A stretch of DNA of 30,680 nt from DASPOJ01 sp049790315 (GTDB taxonomy: Bacteria > Acidobacteriota > Terriglobia > Acidiferrales > UBA7541): NCBI GenBank assembly GCA_049790315.1, contig JBAQYV010000124.1, positions 1 to 30,680 on the forward strand. The letters are read 5' to 3'. The translations under genes and the position numbers were made by a program. Below are positions 15,727-24,566 of this stretch, one piece after another. The notes beneath the pieces are model-generated. The model did not search any database and was not told where the DNA came from. It worked only from the letters and a program-made list of their open reading frames with translations. Each line of letters begins with the position of its first letter. The stretch's first letter is position 1.

Positions 15727-17367
15727 TCACGCATGCGATGCTTTGGATTTGTTGTAGCGCCTGATCAGTGTGTTGGTGGAGCTGTCGTGGTTCAGTTGGG
15801 TCGCGGCGCCGGTTTCAAGCTCGGGAATGATGCGCACGGCGAGCGCTTTGCCCAATTCAACGCCCCACTGATCGAACGAATCGATGTTCCAGATAGCGCC
15901 TTGCGTGAAGACGCTGTGTTCGTACAGCGCGACGAGTTTTCCCAGCGCCGCCGGAGTCAGTCGTTCGAGCAGCATCGTGCTTGAAGGACGATTGCCCTCA
16001 AACGTCTTGTGCGGCGCAAGCCACGCGGGCGTTCCCTCAGCTTCCACCTGTTCTGAAGTTTTGCCGAAGGCTAGCGCTTCCGCCTGCGCGAACACGTTGG
16101 ACATCAGCAGATCGTGGTGGCGGCCCAGCGGATTCAGCGCTTCCACAAACCCGATGAAATCACAGGGAATGAGCTTGGTCCCCTGATGAATCAGTTGATA
16201 AAAAGAATGTTGACCGTTGGTGCCCGGTTCCCCCCAGTAGATTGGTCCGGTTTGCCATGCGACCTCTGTGCCGTCAAGCGTGACGTGTTTGCCGTTGCTC
16301 TCCATCGTCAACTGCTGCAGATAAGCGGGGAAGCGTTTCAGATACTGCTCGTACGGAAGCACGGCCACAGTCTGCGCACCGAAGAAATTGTTGTACCAGA
16401 TGCCGAGCAGTCCCATTAGCGCCGGCAGGTTACGCTCAAATGGAGCGGTGCGAAAATGTTCGTCCATTTCGTGGAAGCCGTCTAGCATGGCGCGGAAATT
16501 GTCAGGTCCGATGGCTAGCATCGTAGAGAGCCCGATGGCTGAATCCATCGAGTAACGCCCGCCGACCCAATCCCAAAATCCGAACATGTTGGCCGTGTCG
16601 ATACCGAACTTCGCCACTTCTCCGGCGTTGGTCGAAACCGCGACGAAATGTTTGGCAACAGCGGCGCTGTCTTTCAAAGTTGCAAGCGACCAATCGCGGG
16701 CCGTGTGCGCGTTGGTCATGGTCTCGAGTGTCGTGAAAGTTTTTGATGAAATGATGAACAGCGTTTCGGCGGCGTCAAGGTCGCGCGTAGCTTCCACGAA
16801 ATCGGTGCCGTCCACGTTGGAGACAAATCGGAATGTCAGGTCGCGCTGGCTGTAGTGCCGCAAAGCTTCGTACGCCATTACGGGCCCAAGATCGGATCCG
16901 CCGATGCCGATATTAATTACGTTGCGAATCGGCTTGCCCGTGTGGCCTTTCCATGCGCCGCCGCGCACCTTCGTCGAGAAATCAGCCATTTTGTCGAGGA
17001 CCGCGTGCACTTGCGGCACCACGTCCTCACCATCCAGCATGATGGATTGTCCTTTAGGAGCGCGCAGGGCCACGTGCAGTACGGCTCGCTTCTCGGTCAC
17101 ATTGATTTTGTCCCCGCGGAACATTGCATCGATGCGCGCGCGTAGACCGCACTCGTCCGCCAGTTGAAGCAAGAGCTTTAGGGTTTCATCGGTAATCCGG
17201 TGCTTTGAGTAGTCGAAGTAAATGCCGGCTGCATCCACCGCCATCCGCTCTCCGCGCGTGGCGTCGTCCTCGAAAAGCTTGCGAAGGTGCAACTCACGCA
17301 CTTTTGCGAAATGAGCTTCAAGCGCCTTCCACGCGGATCGCGTGTTTAATTGTGCGGTGGGTGCCAT
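15727..17367 (-). CDS. pgi: Glucose-6-phosphate isomerase
   Basis: The 546-residue cytoplasmic enzyme interconverts glucose 6-phosphate and fructose 6-phosphate. The family signatures are clear: INIGIGGSDLGP (151-162), SKTFTTLET (208-216) for phosphate binding, DWVGGRYSMDSAIG (266-279), GEPGTNGQHSFYQLIHQGT (379-397) with catalytic Glu380 and His387, and FDQWGVELGKALA near the C-terminus with the base-pairing Lys region. The length matches the long bacterial/eukaryotic-type Pgi. The ATG at 17367 was chosen because GGGAG lies about eight bases upstream; the open frame could extend to 17412 without support. It follows pgm by 183 bases on the same strand, so it may be the last gene of the tal-pgm-pgi cluster or have its own promoter in that gap. 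Confidence 0.97.
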   Translation of the reverse strand: MAPTAQLNTRSAWKALEAHFAKVRELHLRKLFEDDATRGERMAVDAAGIYFDYSKHRITDETLKLLLQLADECGLRARIDAMFRGDKINVTEKRAVLHVALRAPKGQSIMLDGEDVVPQVHAVLDKMADFSTKVRGGAWKGHTGKPIRNVINIGIGGSDLGPVMAYEALRHYSQRDLTFRFVSNVDGTDFVEATRDLDAAETLFIISSKTFTTLETMTNAHTARDWSLATLKDSAAVAKHFVAVSTNAGEVAKFGIDTANMFGFWDWVGGRYSMDSAIGLSTMLAIGPDNFRAMLDGFHEMDEHFRTAPFERNLPALMGLLGIWYNNFFGAQTVAVLPYEQYLKRFPAYLQQLTMESNGKHVTLDGTEVAWQTGPIYWGEPGTNGQHSFYQLIHQGTKLIPCDFIGFVEALNPLGRHHDLLMSNVFAQAEALAFGKTSEQVEAEGTPAWLAPHKTFEGNRPSSTMLLERLTPAALGKLVALYEHSVFTQGAIWNIDSFDQWGVELGKALAVRIIPELETGAATQLNHDSSTNTLIRRYNKSKASHA

Positions 17368-17550
17368 CCTGTTCTCCCTGTTTTCGGCGATTCCTGATTC
17401 GCGACGGGCCAATCATTTCACGGCGGGCCGGCGGCGTCGGCGCGATCGCGGCGATATTCCCAATGCTGTCTGAAATTATCGAGCGCTCGCATCACTCAAC
17501 ATGAATGCCGCGCCGAGCCGAACGCGACGATCTCGCTCATCGCGGCCATC

Positions 17551-19266
17551 TTACTTTGTTTCGCTCACGGTCTGCTGACGAGCAGCCGGCGATGCGCTAT
17601 CTTTGCCCTGTTGGGGCGCGGTGCCGGCAGCTAAAGCATTGTTTACAATTTTCTGAGCTTCATCGAGGATTCGGCGTAGATGATCCGCTCCCTGAAAGCT
17701 CTCCGCATAAATCTTATAGATATTTTCAGTCCCTGATGGGCGCGCCGCGAACCATCCGCTTTCGGCAATCGCTTTCACGCCGCCGATGGCCGCGCCGTTG
17801 CCCGGCGCATTAATCAGGACAGTATTGATTTTTTCGCCCGCCAGTTCCGTGATCTTCACCTGCTGAGGCGAAAGTTTCGCCAGCAAGGCTTTTTGTTCAG
17901 GTGTCGCTGGCGCATCGACGCGGTCGTACGCCGGCTCGCCAAATTCGCGCGTAAGATCCTGGTAGATTTCGCCGGGATCGCGCCCCATCCGGGCCGCAAT
18001 TTCCGCCGAGAGCAAAGCCGGCACAATTCCATCTTTATCCGTCGTCCAAACTGTTCCGTCAAGACGAGAGAACGAGGCGCCGGCGCTTTCTTCGCCACCG
18101 AAGCCAAGCGATCCGTCCAGCAGGCCGTCAACAAACCACTTGAATCCAACCGGCACTTCGTACAGCTTCCGCCCAAGCTTCGCCGTAACGCGATCGATCA
18201 TCTGGCTGCTCACCACGGTTTTGCCGACCGCGGCTTCCTTGTGCCACTTTGGCCGATGTTGGAAAAGATAAAAGATCATCGCGCAGAGGTAATGGTTGGG
18301 CGGCAGCAGACCCGCGCTCTTGGTCACAATACCGTGCCGATCGTGATCCGTGTCGCACGCGAACGAGAGATCGAAGCGGTCCTTCATCGCGATCAATCGC
18401 TGCATCGCGTAGACCGAAGAAGGATCCATGCGTATCCGGCCATCCCAATCCACGGTCATGAACCGGAACGTGGGATCGACTTCTTCATTGACCACGGTGA
18501 GATTCAATCCAAAGCGCTCGGCGATTCGTCCCCAATAATGGACTCCGGCGCCGCCAAGCGGATCCACTCCCATGCGTAGCTTTGAGTCGCGAATCGCATT
18601 CATGTCGAGCACATTCGCGAGATCGGCGACGTAAGCGGTGAGGTAGTCGTGCCGGTGCGTCGTTGAGGTGCGAAGTGCTCGCTCGAGTGGAATCCGTTTC
18701 ACGCTCTGCAATTTGTTTACAAGAATTTCATTCGCTTTGGACTCAATCCATTTCGTAGCCGCCGTATCCGCTGGCCCGCCGTTTGGTGGGTTGTACTTGA
18801 ATCCGCCGTCCTCCGGCGGATTGTGCGACGGCGTGATGACGATGCCGTCGGCCAGCCCGGTCGTGCGCGTGCGGTTGTACGTCAGAATCGCGTGGGAGAC
18901 GGTCGGCGTAGGCGTGTATTCGTCGCCCTCAGAGATCATGACTTCCACGCCGTTCGCCGCGAGTACTTCAAGCGCGCTCGCATTGGCTGGCACGGATAGC
19001 GCGTGCGTGTCCATGCCCAGAAATAATGGACCGTCAATCTTCTGCTGCGTCCGATAGAGACAAATCGCTCGAGTGATCGCGAGGATGTGCCACTCATTGA
19101 ACGATTTATCGAACGCGGAGCCGCGATGTCCGGAGGTTCCGAACGCTACCCTTTGCGCTGGCACGGAAGGGTCGGGAGTTTCGCTGAAGTAGGCCGTGAT
19201 GAGCCGCGGCACGTTTACCAGCATCGATGCCGTTGCCGGTTTTCCGGCCAGCGGACTTATTTTCAT
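17551..19266 (-). CDS. pgm: Phosphoglucomutase (alpha-D-glucose-phosphate specific)
   Basis: The 571-residue enzyme interconverts glucose 1-phosphate and glucose 6-phosphate. The catalytic phosphoserine is Ser147 in ITPSHNP; the magnesium loop is DTDHDR (305-310), the sugar-specificity loop GGEESAG (390-396) and the phosphate-binding loop RPSGTENIYK (509-518). TSGHRG at 44-49 is the usual N-terminal marker. The last 25 residues (PQQGKDSASPAARQQ) are a polar tail beyond the usual E. coli Pgm end. The ATG at 19266 overlaps the TGA of the transaldolase gene (ATGA), so translation is coupled. Its place between tal and pgi ties glycogen/nucleotide-sugar supply to central hexose-phosphate flow. Confidence 0.97.
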   Translation of the reverse strand: MKISPLAGKPATASMLVNVPRLITAYFSETPDPSVPAQRVAFGTSGHRGSAFDKSFNEWHILAITRAICLYRTQQKIDGPLFLGMDTHALSVPANASALEVLAANGVEVMISEGDEYTPTPTVSHAILTYNRTRTTGLADGIVITPSHNPPEDGGFKYNPPNGGPADTAATKWIESKANEILVNKLQSVKRIPLERALRTSTTHRHDYLTAYVADLANVLDMNAIRDSKLRMGVDPLGGAGVHYWGRIAERFGLNLTVVNEEVDPTFRFMTVDWDGRIRMDPSSVYAMQRLIAMKDRFDLSFACDTDHDRHGIVTKSAGLLPPNHYLCAMIFYLFQHRPKWHKEAAVGKTVVSSQMIDRVTAKLGRKLYEVPVGFKWFVDGLLDGSLGFGGEESAGASFSRLDGTVWTTDKDGIVPALLSAEIAARMGRDPGEIYQDLTREFGEPAYDRVDAPATPEQKALLAKLSPQQVKITELAGEKINTVLINAPGNGAAIGGVKAIAESGWFAARPSGTENIYKIYAESFQGADHLRRILDEAQKIVNNALAAGTAPQQGKDSASPAARQQTVSETK

Positions 19267-20408
19267 GAAGTTGTCGACGACACTTTCGCGAGTGGCAACG
19301 ATCGTTTTGCCAACGTTTGCATCAGCTTGTCGAATGGCTGGTTGAATTTCTCAACGCCTTCGTCCTCAAGCTTTTGCGTCACTTCGTCGATTTTGATGCC
19401 CACGTTTGACAATTCGTCGAGTACCCAGCGCGCTTGGTGGACGTTTTCTTCCAGCCGCGCTTTCGGATCGCCGTGATCTCGGTAGGCGTCGATTGTTTCC
19501 AGCGGGGCTGTGTCGATCGTGTCCGGTCCGATCAGCGCTTCGACGTACTTCACATCGCTGTACTTCGGATTTTTGGTGCTGGTGCTCGCCCATAGCAGAC
19601 GTTGCACACGCGCGCCTTGAGCGGCAAGTTTTTTGAAGCGCTCGCCGCCGAACATCTCTTTGTAAATCTGATACGCCATCTTGGCGCTGGCAATCGCCAC
19701 TTGGCCATGCACCTGATTGTCGAGATACGCTTCCTGCCCGCCTTTCGCACTCGGTTTTTCCAGCAGGGGATCGACCATCGCGTCGATGCGGCTCACAAAG
19801 AAGCTGGCCACCGAAGCGATATGCTTCACGGGTTTGCCTTGTGCCACGCGCGATTCGATGCCGGCGATATAGGCCTCGGCAACCTCGCGATAGCGAGGCA
19901 ATCCAAACAGCAGCGTCACGTTGACGCTGATTCCTTCGCTGATCAATTGCTGGATCGCAGGCAGCCCTTCAGCGGTGGCGGGCACCTTGATGAAAACGTT
20001 GGGACGATCGAGCGCGGTCCACAGACGGCGCGCTTCCGCTATCGTCCCATTCGTGTCATGCGCCAGATGTGGATTTACTTCCAGGCTGACATATCCATCC
20101 TTGCCGTCCATCGTGTCGTAGAGAGGGCGGAACACATCCGCGGCGCTTTGCACGTCGTGCTGGCTCAGAGCTTCGTAAATCTCGTTGACGCCTTTTCCTT
20201 TGAGCGCCAACGCCTGAATCTCATTGTCGTAGTCGGCGCTGTCCGCGATTGCTTTCTCGAAGATGGCGGGATTTGAGGTCATTCCCCGCAGCCCATCTTC
20301 TTCAATCAGCCGCTTGAGCTTGCCGCTCGTGATTAGATCGCGCCGGATGTAATCCAGCCAAAGGGATTGCCCGAGCGTTCCCAACTGTTTTAAAGGATTC
20401 TCTTTCAT
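19263..20408 (-). CDS. tal: Transaldolase
   Basis: The 381-residue enzyme of the non-oxidative pentose phosphate pathway moves a dihydroxyacetone unit from sedoheptulose 7-phosphate to glyceraldehyde 3-phosphate. The signature GMTSNPAIF (42-50) and the Schiff-base lysine at K141 in NVFIKVPAT are present. ASFFVSRIDAMVD and NPKYSDVKYVEALIGPDT are typical of the longer (about 370 aa) bacterial class, which in some species is fused to Pgi; here the two are separate. The ATG at 20408 has a perfect GGGAGG seven bases upstream, while the frame extending to 20564 lacks support. The stop overlaps the pgm start. It heads the tal-pgm-pgi cluster. Confidence 0.97.
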   Translation of the reverse strand: MKENPLKQLGTLGQSLWLDYIRRDLITSGKLKRLIEEDGLRGMTSNPAIFEKAIADSADYDNEIQALALKGKGVNEIYEALSQHDVQSAADVFRPLYDTMDGKDGYVSLEVNPHLAHDTNGTIAEARRLWTALDRPNVFIKVPATAEGLPAIQQLISEGISVNVTLLFGLPRYREVAEAYIAGIESRVAQGKPVKHIASVASFFVSRIDAMVDPLLEKPSAKGGQEAYLDNQVHGQVAIASAKMAYQIYKEMFGGERFKKLAAQGARVQRLLWASTSTKNPKYSDVKYVEALIGPDTIDTAPLETIDAYRDHGDPKARLEENVHQARWVLDELSNVGIKIDEVTQKLEDEGVEKFNQPFDKLMQTLAKRSLPLAKVSSTTS

Positions 20409-20853
20409 GATCACGCCTCCCACTTTCGATTTCCACGATTTTGTAGAGTTCGCGCGTTGCCGTCCGCCATCGGTCGATTGTGCCCGGGGGAAAAGTCGCC
20501 AATCCCAGGCAAAAATACCTCGGAGCCCGCCGCGGCAACCTTCGCGGAACGGTCCGCGAATCACGGTCGCGGCACCGCATTCCTTCGATAAGGTTATCCT
20601 ACCGGGTAAGGCCGCGTCGAGGTAGCCTCATTCATTCGATTCTCTTAGAAGTCAAACCGTTGCGGCTGGTCTCGCTGTATTGCGGCAGTTTCACAAGAAA
20701 TCCGGATGGGTCGCTCCGATGGTCTTCACGGGCTTCAGTAATCGCCGATGTGGCGTTGTTGATGGGTGCGGTCTGTTTTGCCGCCTTGGGTCGCGCTCCT
20801 CAACCACGCGACTAACATCGCGCGATTACGCGCTCAGTTCCCGGCTTGCTGAA
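20409..20853. promoter_or_regulatory. 445-base intergenic region upstream of tal
   Basis: The region lies between the end of the malic enzyme gene and tal, both on the minus strand. The best minus-strand match to a promoter is TTGACT (20655-20650), with a poor -10 (AATGAG, 20632-20627) 17 bases downstream, giving a leader of about 210 bases. A short GC hairpin (GCGCG-ATTA-CGCGC, near 20820-20835) follows the malic enzyme stop but has no T-run. Nothing convincing as a gene or RNA was found. Confidence 0.25.
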
Positions 20854-22563
20854 CTAAATTCGTTCGTATGCAACGTACGCCGGATTCCACACACACGCGA
20901 TCAATTCAGCTTTGAACGCCTTGTGGTCCGCCACGCCTGCGAGTCCATCCTTTATGGCGCGGTGTCCCACAGCTTCAGCAACCAGCAACCCGATTCGTCG
21001 CGATTCGGAAATGTGCGGCAAAAGACTCCCCGTTTTATCTTTCCGCGTCGGCGATAGTTCAGCGAGCGCCTTTGCCGCTGCCATAATCATAGTGTCTGAG
21101 ACGCGTCGGGCCTTTGACGCGATGATCCCCAGTGCCAGCCCCGGAAAAATATAAGAATTATTCGTTTGATCGATCCGCACGGATCTTCCGCTGATCTGCA
21201 CCGGTGCGAATGGGCTACCCGTCCCGATCAGCGCGCGTCCATCAGTCCACTCGATCAATTGTTGTGGCGTCGCTTCGCTGCGGGAAGTTGGATTCGACAG
21301 TGGGAAGATGGCCGGCCGCTCCACATTGTTTGCCATCTCGCGTATCGCCTCTTCGCTAAATGCGCCCGGTTGTCCCGACACTCCGATCAGCACGGTTGCC
21401 TTGACGTTGCGCACCACATCGATCAAGCCGATCTCGTCCTTCCCCGCAAGCTTCCACTCCGCAACATCCGGCTTCTTACGCACAAAATCTTGCTGGTCGG
21501 CTCGAATATCTTTCGTGCCCTCCACCAGCAATCCGTCACGATCGATTGCGTAAAAAACGTTATGCGCTTGCTCGTCGCTCAAACCCGCGTCTTTCATCGC
21601 AGTCACTAGCAGATTCGCGATCCCGATTCCTGCCGACCCAAAGCCCACCACAACAATCTTTTGTTGCGTCAGCGGAATCCCCGTTACGTTCACCGCCGCG
21701 AGCACGGCTGCCGTGGCTACGGCGGCGGTTCCCTGAATGTCGTCGTTAAATGTGCACAGCTGATCGCGATAGCGCGCCAATAATCGCGCCGCATTTGAGC
21801 CCGCGAAGTCTTCCCATTGCAGCAGCACGTGTGGCCAGCGCCGTTTCACTGCGGAAACGAAAATATCGACGAAGTCGTCGTATTCTTGCCCACGCACCCG
21901 TTTATTTTTCCATCCCACATAAATCGGATCGCGCAACCGTTCTTCGTTGTCGGTCCCCACATCCAGCAGCACTGGCAGGCAATGTTCTGGATGAATGCTT
22001 CCCAGCGCCGTGTACAGCGCCATTTTGCCGATAGGAATCCCCATGCCGCCGGCGCCTTGGTCTCCCAATCCCAAAATTCTTTCGCCATCGCTTACCACGA
22101 TGCATTTCACACGGTCATATCGGGCGTTGGAAAGTATCTGCTTGATGCGCGTCCTGTTCGGATAGCTCAGAAAAAGCCCGCGCGGCTTGTGCCAAATCTC
22201 GCTAAAGCGCTGGCAGCCCTCGCCAACCGTGGGCGTGTATACAATCGGCAGCAGCGCTTCGATGTTGTGCGCAATCAGCGCATAAAATAACGTCTCGTTC
22301 GCGTCCTGCAAATCGCGCATCAACCCATATTTCGCGAAATCGTTCTGCTGATTTTGCAAAGATTGCTTGCGCCGGTCCAGTTGATCCTCAAGTGATCCAA
22401 TGTGAGGCGGAAGCAGGCCATGCAACTCGAACAAATCGCGTTCTTCTTCCGAAAACGCGGTCCCCTTATTCAGACGAGCGTTGTTCAGCAAATCGAATCC
22501 GGACAGCTTCGTGCGAATCGCGCCCGCATTGGGAGCCCGCGATTTTGCGCCACGTACGCTCAT
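20854..22563 (-). CDS. maeA: NAD-dependent malic enzyme (MaeA type)
   Basis: The 569-residue enzyme decarboxylates malate to pyruvate with NAD+ reduction. It belongs to the large (about 565 aa) malic-enzyme class. LLPIVYTPTVG (104-114) holds the catalytic Tyr109, and GAGGMGIPIGK (170-180) holds the base Lys180. The metal ligands are E251-D252 and D275, the latter within the signature FNDDIQGT (272-279). The NAD fold has GFGSAGIGIA (307-316). The ATG at 22563 is supported by GAGGAAG seven to eight bases upstream; upstream ATGs at 22581 and 22641 have no such site and the extra residues do not look conserved. The gene is monocistronic by its surroundings, with a TATAAT upstream. Confidence 0.95.
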   Translation of the reverse strand: MSVRGAKSRAPNAGAIRTKLSGFDLLNNARLNKGTAFSEEERDLFELHGLLPPHIGSLEDQLDRRKQSLQNQQNDFAKYGLMRDLQDANETLFYALIAHNIEALLPIVYTPTVGEGCQRFSEIWHKPRGLFLSYPNRTRIKQILSNARYDRVKCIVVSDGERILGLGDQGAGGMGIPIGKMALYTALGSIHPEHCLPVLLDVGTDNEERLRDPIYVGWKNKRVRGQEYDDFVDIFVSAVKRRWPHVLLQWEDFAGSNAARLLARYRDQLCTFNDDIQGTAAVATAAVLAAVNVTGIPLTQQKIVVVGFGSAGIGIANLLVTAMKDAGLSDEQAHNVFYAIDRDGLLVEGTKDIRADQQDFVRKKPDVAEWKLAGKDEIGLIDVVRNVKATVLIGVSGQPGAFSEEAIREMANNVERPAIFPLSNPTSRSEATPQQLIEWTDGRALIGTGSPFAPVQISGRSVRIDQTNNSYIFPGLALGIIASKARRVSDTMIMAAAKALAELSPTRKDKTGSLLPHISESRRIGLLVAEAVGHRAIKDGLAGVADHKAFKAELIACVWNPAYVAYERI

Positions 22564-22665
22564 CTCAATCTTCCTCGCCATGAACTCGATGCCGGTGGCA
22601 ACATCGCGAAGCCCGCGGATTTCGCGGTTTCGTCGATGCATGGTTCATATCCGCCGCTTGCCGCG

Positions 22666-22671
22666 ATTATA
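22666..22671 (-). promoter_or_regulatory. Candidate -10 box for the malic enzyme gene
   Basis: A perfect TATAAT reads on the minus strand about 100 bases before the chosen start of the malic enzyme gene, in the divergent gap shared with the SDR gene. No good -35 hexamer lies 16-18 bases further upstream, so the call rests on the -10 alone. Confidence 0.3.
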
Positions 22672-22794
22672 GGAGATTGCGGCTCGCGGTAGTTGCCGCC
22701 CCTCGTTTTTTCCTTGTGTTTAGGATTTAATGCTGTACTAATGCCCGCGGAACACACCGAGGCCATCGATGCTCAAAATCACGGAACCACTCTA

Positions 22795-23577
22795 ATGAAC
22801 GAGTTCACGGGGAAAGTTGCTCTCGTCACCGGCACCACGGGAATCGGCCGCGCCATCGCCCAGCGCTTCGCTCAGTCCGGTGCTGCCGTAGTGGCATGCG
22901 GCATCGACGCAGCGGCAAACGACGCCTTATCTCGCCACGCGGCGGATCGCGCCCTAAGTCTGAAAGTGGAAATGTGCGATGTATCCGACCCAGGCGCCGT
23001 GCGCTCGGTAATCGGCAACACCGTCGCCCGTTTCGCCGGGCTGGACATTATTATAAACGCCGCCGCCATCCACCCCTTCGGCAATGTCCTCGACACCGAT
23101 CCCGACACTTGGAACCGCTGCATGCTGGTGAATGTCGGCAGCATCTATCTCCTGGCTCATTTCGGCATTCCCGAGCTTAAAAAGCGCGGCGGCGGCGCCA
23201 TCATCAATATAGCGTCCGTCCAGGGATACGCGTGCCAGCGAAGCGTCGCTGCTTATGCCACATCCAAAGGAGCGATCCACAGCCTGACGCGTGCCCTCGC
23301 TCTCGACCACGCCGCGGATAATATCCGCGTGAATTCGATTAGTCCCGGCTCGATTCGTACGCCCATGCTCGCTCGCTCGGCCGAGCATTTTTCCCCGCAA
23401 CAGCCGGTTGAAGAATCCTTCACGCGCTTCGCTGCCGCGCATCCACTTGGCCGGATCGGCACGCCCGAAGAAGTTGCGGAACTCGCGGCATTTCTCGCCT
23501 CCGATAGAGCCGCGTTCTGCACCGGCGGCGATTATCTCGTCGATGGCGGCTTGCTTGCTGGACTCGGCGTCCAGTGA
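22795..23577 (+). CDS. SDR-family oxidoreductase, probable sugar or sugar-acid dehydrogenase
   Basis: The 260-residue short-chain dehydrogenase has coenzyme loop TGTTGIG (12-18), Ser141 in NIASVQG, and YATSK with Tyr154 and Lys158. The usual NNAG motif is INAAA here (N88 kept). The C-terminal GGDYLVDGGLLAG is standard. An ATG at 22795 sits directly before the Rossmann fold; an ATG at 22741 would add 18 residues, and neither ribosome site is strong. The TGA overlaps the GTG of an SMP-30 lactonase. Coupling to a lactonase suggests, by inference, that this SDR oxidises an aldose to its lactone; alternatively it could be a 2-keto-3-deoxy-acid dehydrogenase. Confidence 0.88.
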   Translation: MNEFTGKVALVTGTTGIGRAIAQRFAQSGAAVVACGIDAAANDALSRHAADRALSLKVEMCDVSDPGAVRSVIGNTVARFAGLDIIINAAAIHPFGNVLDTDPDTWNRCMLVNVGSIYLLAHFGIPELKKRGGGAIINIASVQGYACQRSVAAYATSKGAIHSLTRALALDHAADNIRVNSISPGSIRTPMLARSAEHFSPQQPVEESFTRFAAAHPLGRIGTPEEVAELAAFLASDRAAFCTGGDYLVDGGLLAGLGVQ

Positions 23578-24491
23578 TCTCGGCGCCCGTATGCATCGCG
23601 CCCACTGGTGACGTTTGTGGTGAAGGCGTCGTCTGGCACGCAGCGCACCAAGCCGCATATTGGACGGACATCAATCGCTTCCTGATCCATCGCCTCACGC
23701 CTGCCGACGAATCTGTTCGCACATGGATGTTCGACGAGCCGGTCACCGCGCTCACGCTCACAGATCGCGACGATACGCTCGCCGTAATCCTCGGCTCTGG
23801 CGCAATTTTGTGGGAGCCGCACTCCGATAAGCGAAGCGCGCCTATCTTCCGACTCGAAGGCTGGCCCGCCGTTCGCCTCAACGACGCGCGCGTCGACCCC
23901 CGCGGTTCACTTTGGCTGGGCTCGATGCGCAACAACGTGAATCCCGACGGCTCATCCTCCCCCGCGGGCGGCCGCGATGGCGTGCTGCTGCGCCTCGATC
24001 CCGACGCCTCGGTCACACGTTGGTGCGGCGACATCGGCATCGCAAACACGCTAGCCTGGAGCCCCGGCCACGATCGATTTTACTTCGCCGACACATTGCA
24101 AAATGTCGTCTGGGCCTGGGACTATCACGCCGCCACGGGTTCGATCTCCAACCGCCGTCCTTTTCTCGAAGGTTTCACTCGAGGATTACCCGATGGTTCT
24201 TCCGTCGACGCCGAAGGTTATCTCTGGAATTGCCGCCACAACGGTGCCTGCATCGTTCGCGTCGCTGCATCCGGCGAAATTGATCGCGTGATCGAAATGC
24301 CCGTGCAAAACATAACAACCTGTGCTTTCGGGGGCCCCGGCGGCAAGACGTTGTACGTCACCACGGCCCGCGCCGAAGCGCCTCCATACGAGCGCTTGGC
24401 CGGCGGGCTGTTCGCAATCCGCACGGAAGTGCCGGGCCAATCCGAAAGTCGCTTCACGGTCTTCGCGGCAGGTCTCATCCCAGGCGCGTAA
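23574..24491 (+). CDS. SMP-30/gluconolactonase-family sugar lactonase
   Basis: The 305-residue six-bladed propeller enzyme presumably hydrolyses a sugar 1,5- or 1,4-lactone to the aldonate. The metal-binding residues of the SMP-30 family are all visible: Glu17 in GEGVVW, Asn103 in RLNDARVDPRG, Asn158 in IANTLAWSP and Asp207 in LPDGSSVDAEG. There is no signal peptide, so it is cytoplasmic. Translation starts at a GTG at 23574 whose GTGA overlaps the SDR stop, a sign of coupled expression. Dehydrogenase plus lactonase is the standard pair for the first two steps of oxidative sugar breakdown. The sugar is not identifiable from sequence; the nearby fucose operon and aldonate dehydratase make fucose or a pentose plausible. 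Confidence 0.92.
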   Translation: MISAPVCIAPTGDVCGEGVVWHAAHQAAYWTDINRFLIHRLTPADESVRTWMFDEPVTALTLTDRDDTLAVILGSGAILWEPHSDKRSAPIFRLEGWPAVRLNDARVDPRGSLWLGSMRNNVNPDGSSSPAGGRDGVLLRLDPDASVTRWCGDIGIANTLAWSPGHDRFYFADTLQNVVWAWDYHAATGSISNRRPFLEGFTRGLPDGSSVDAEGYLWNCRHNGACIVRVAASGEIDRVIEMPVQNITTCAFGGPGGKTLYVTTARAEAPPYERLAGGLFAIRTEVPGQSESRFTVFAAGLIPGA

Positions 24492-24566
24492 TCTTCTGGT
24501 GTACGAATTTTGTTGCGAACAGAGCCGGGCCGATGGATTATCGACTCTGGGCCACGCGATCACTAC

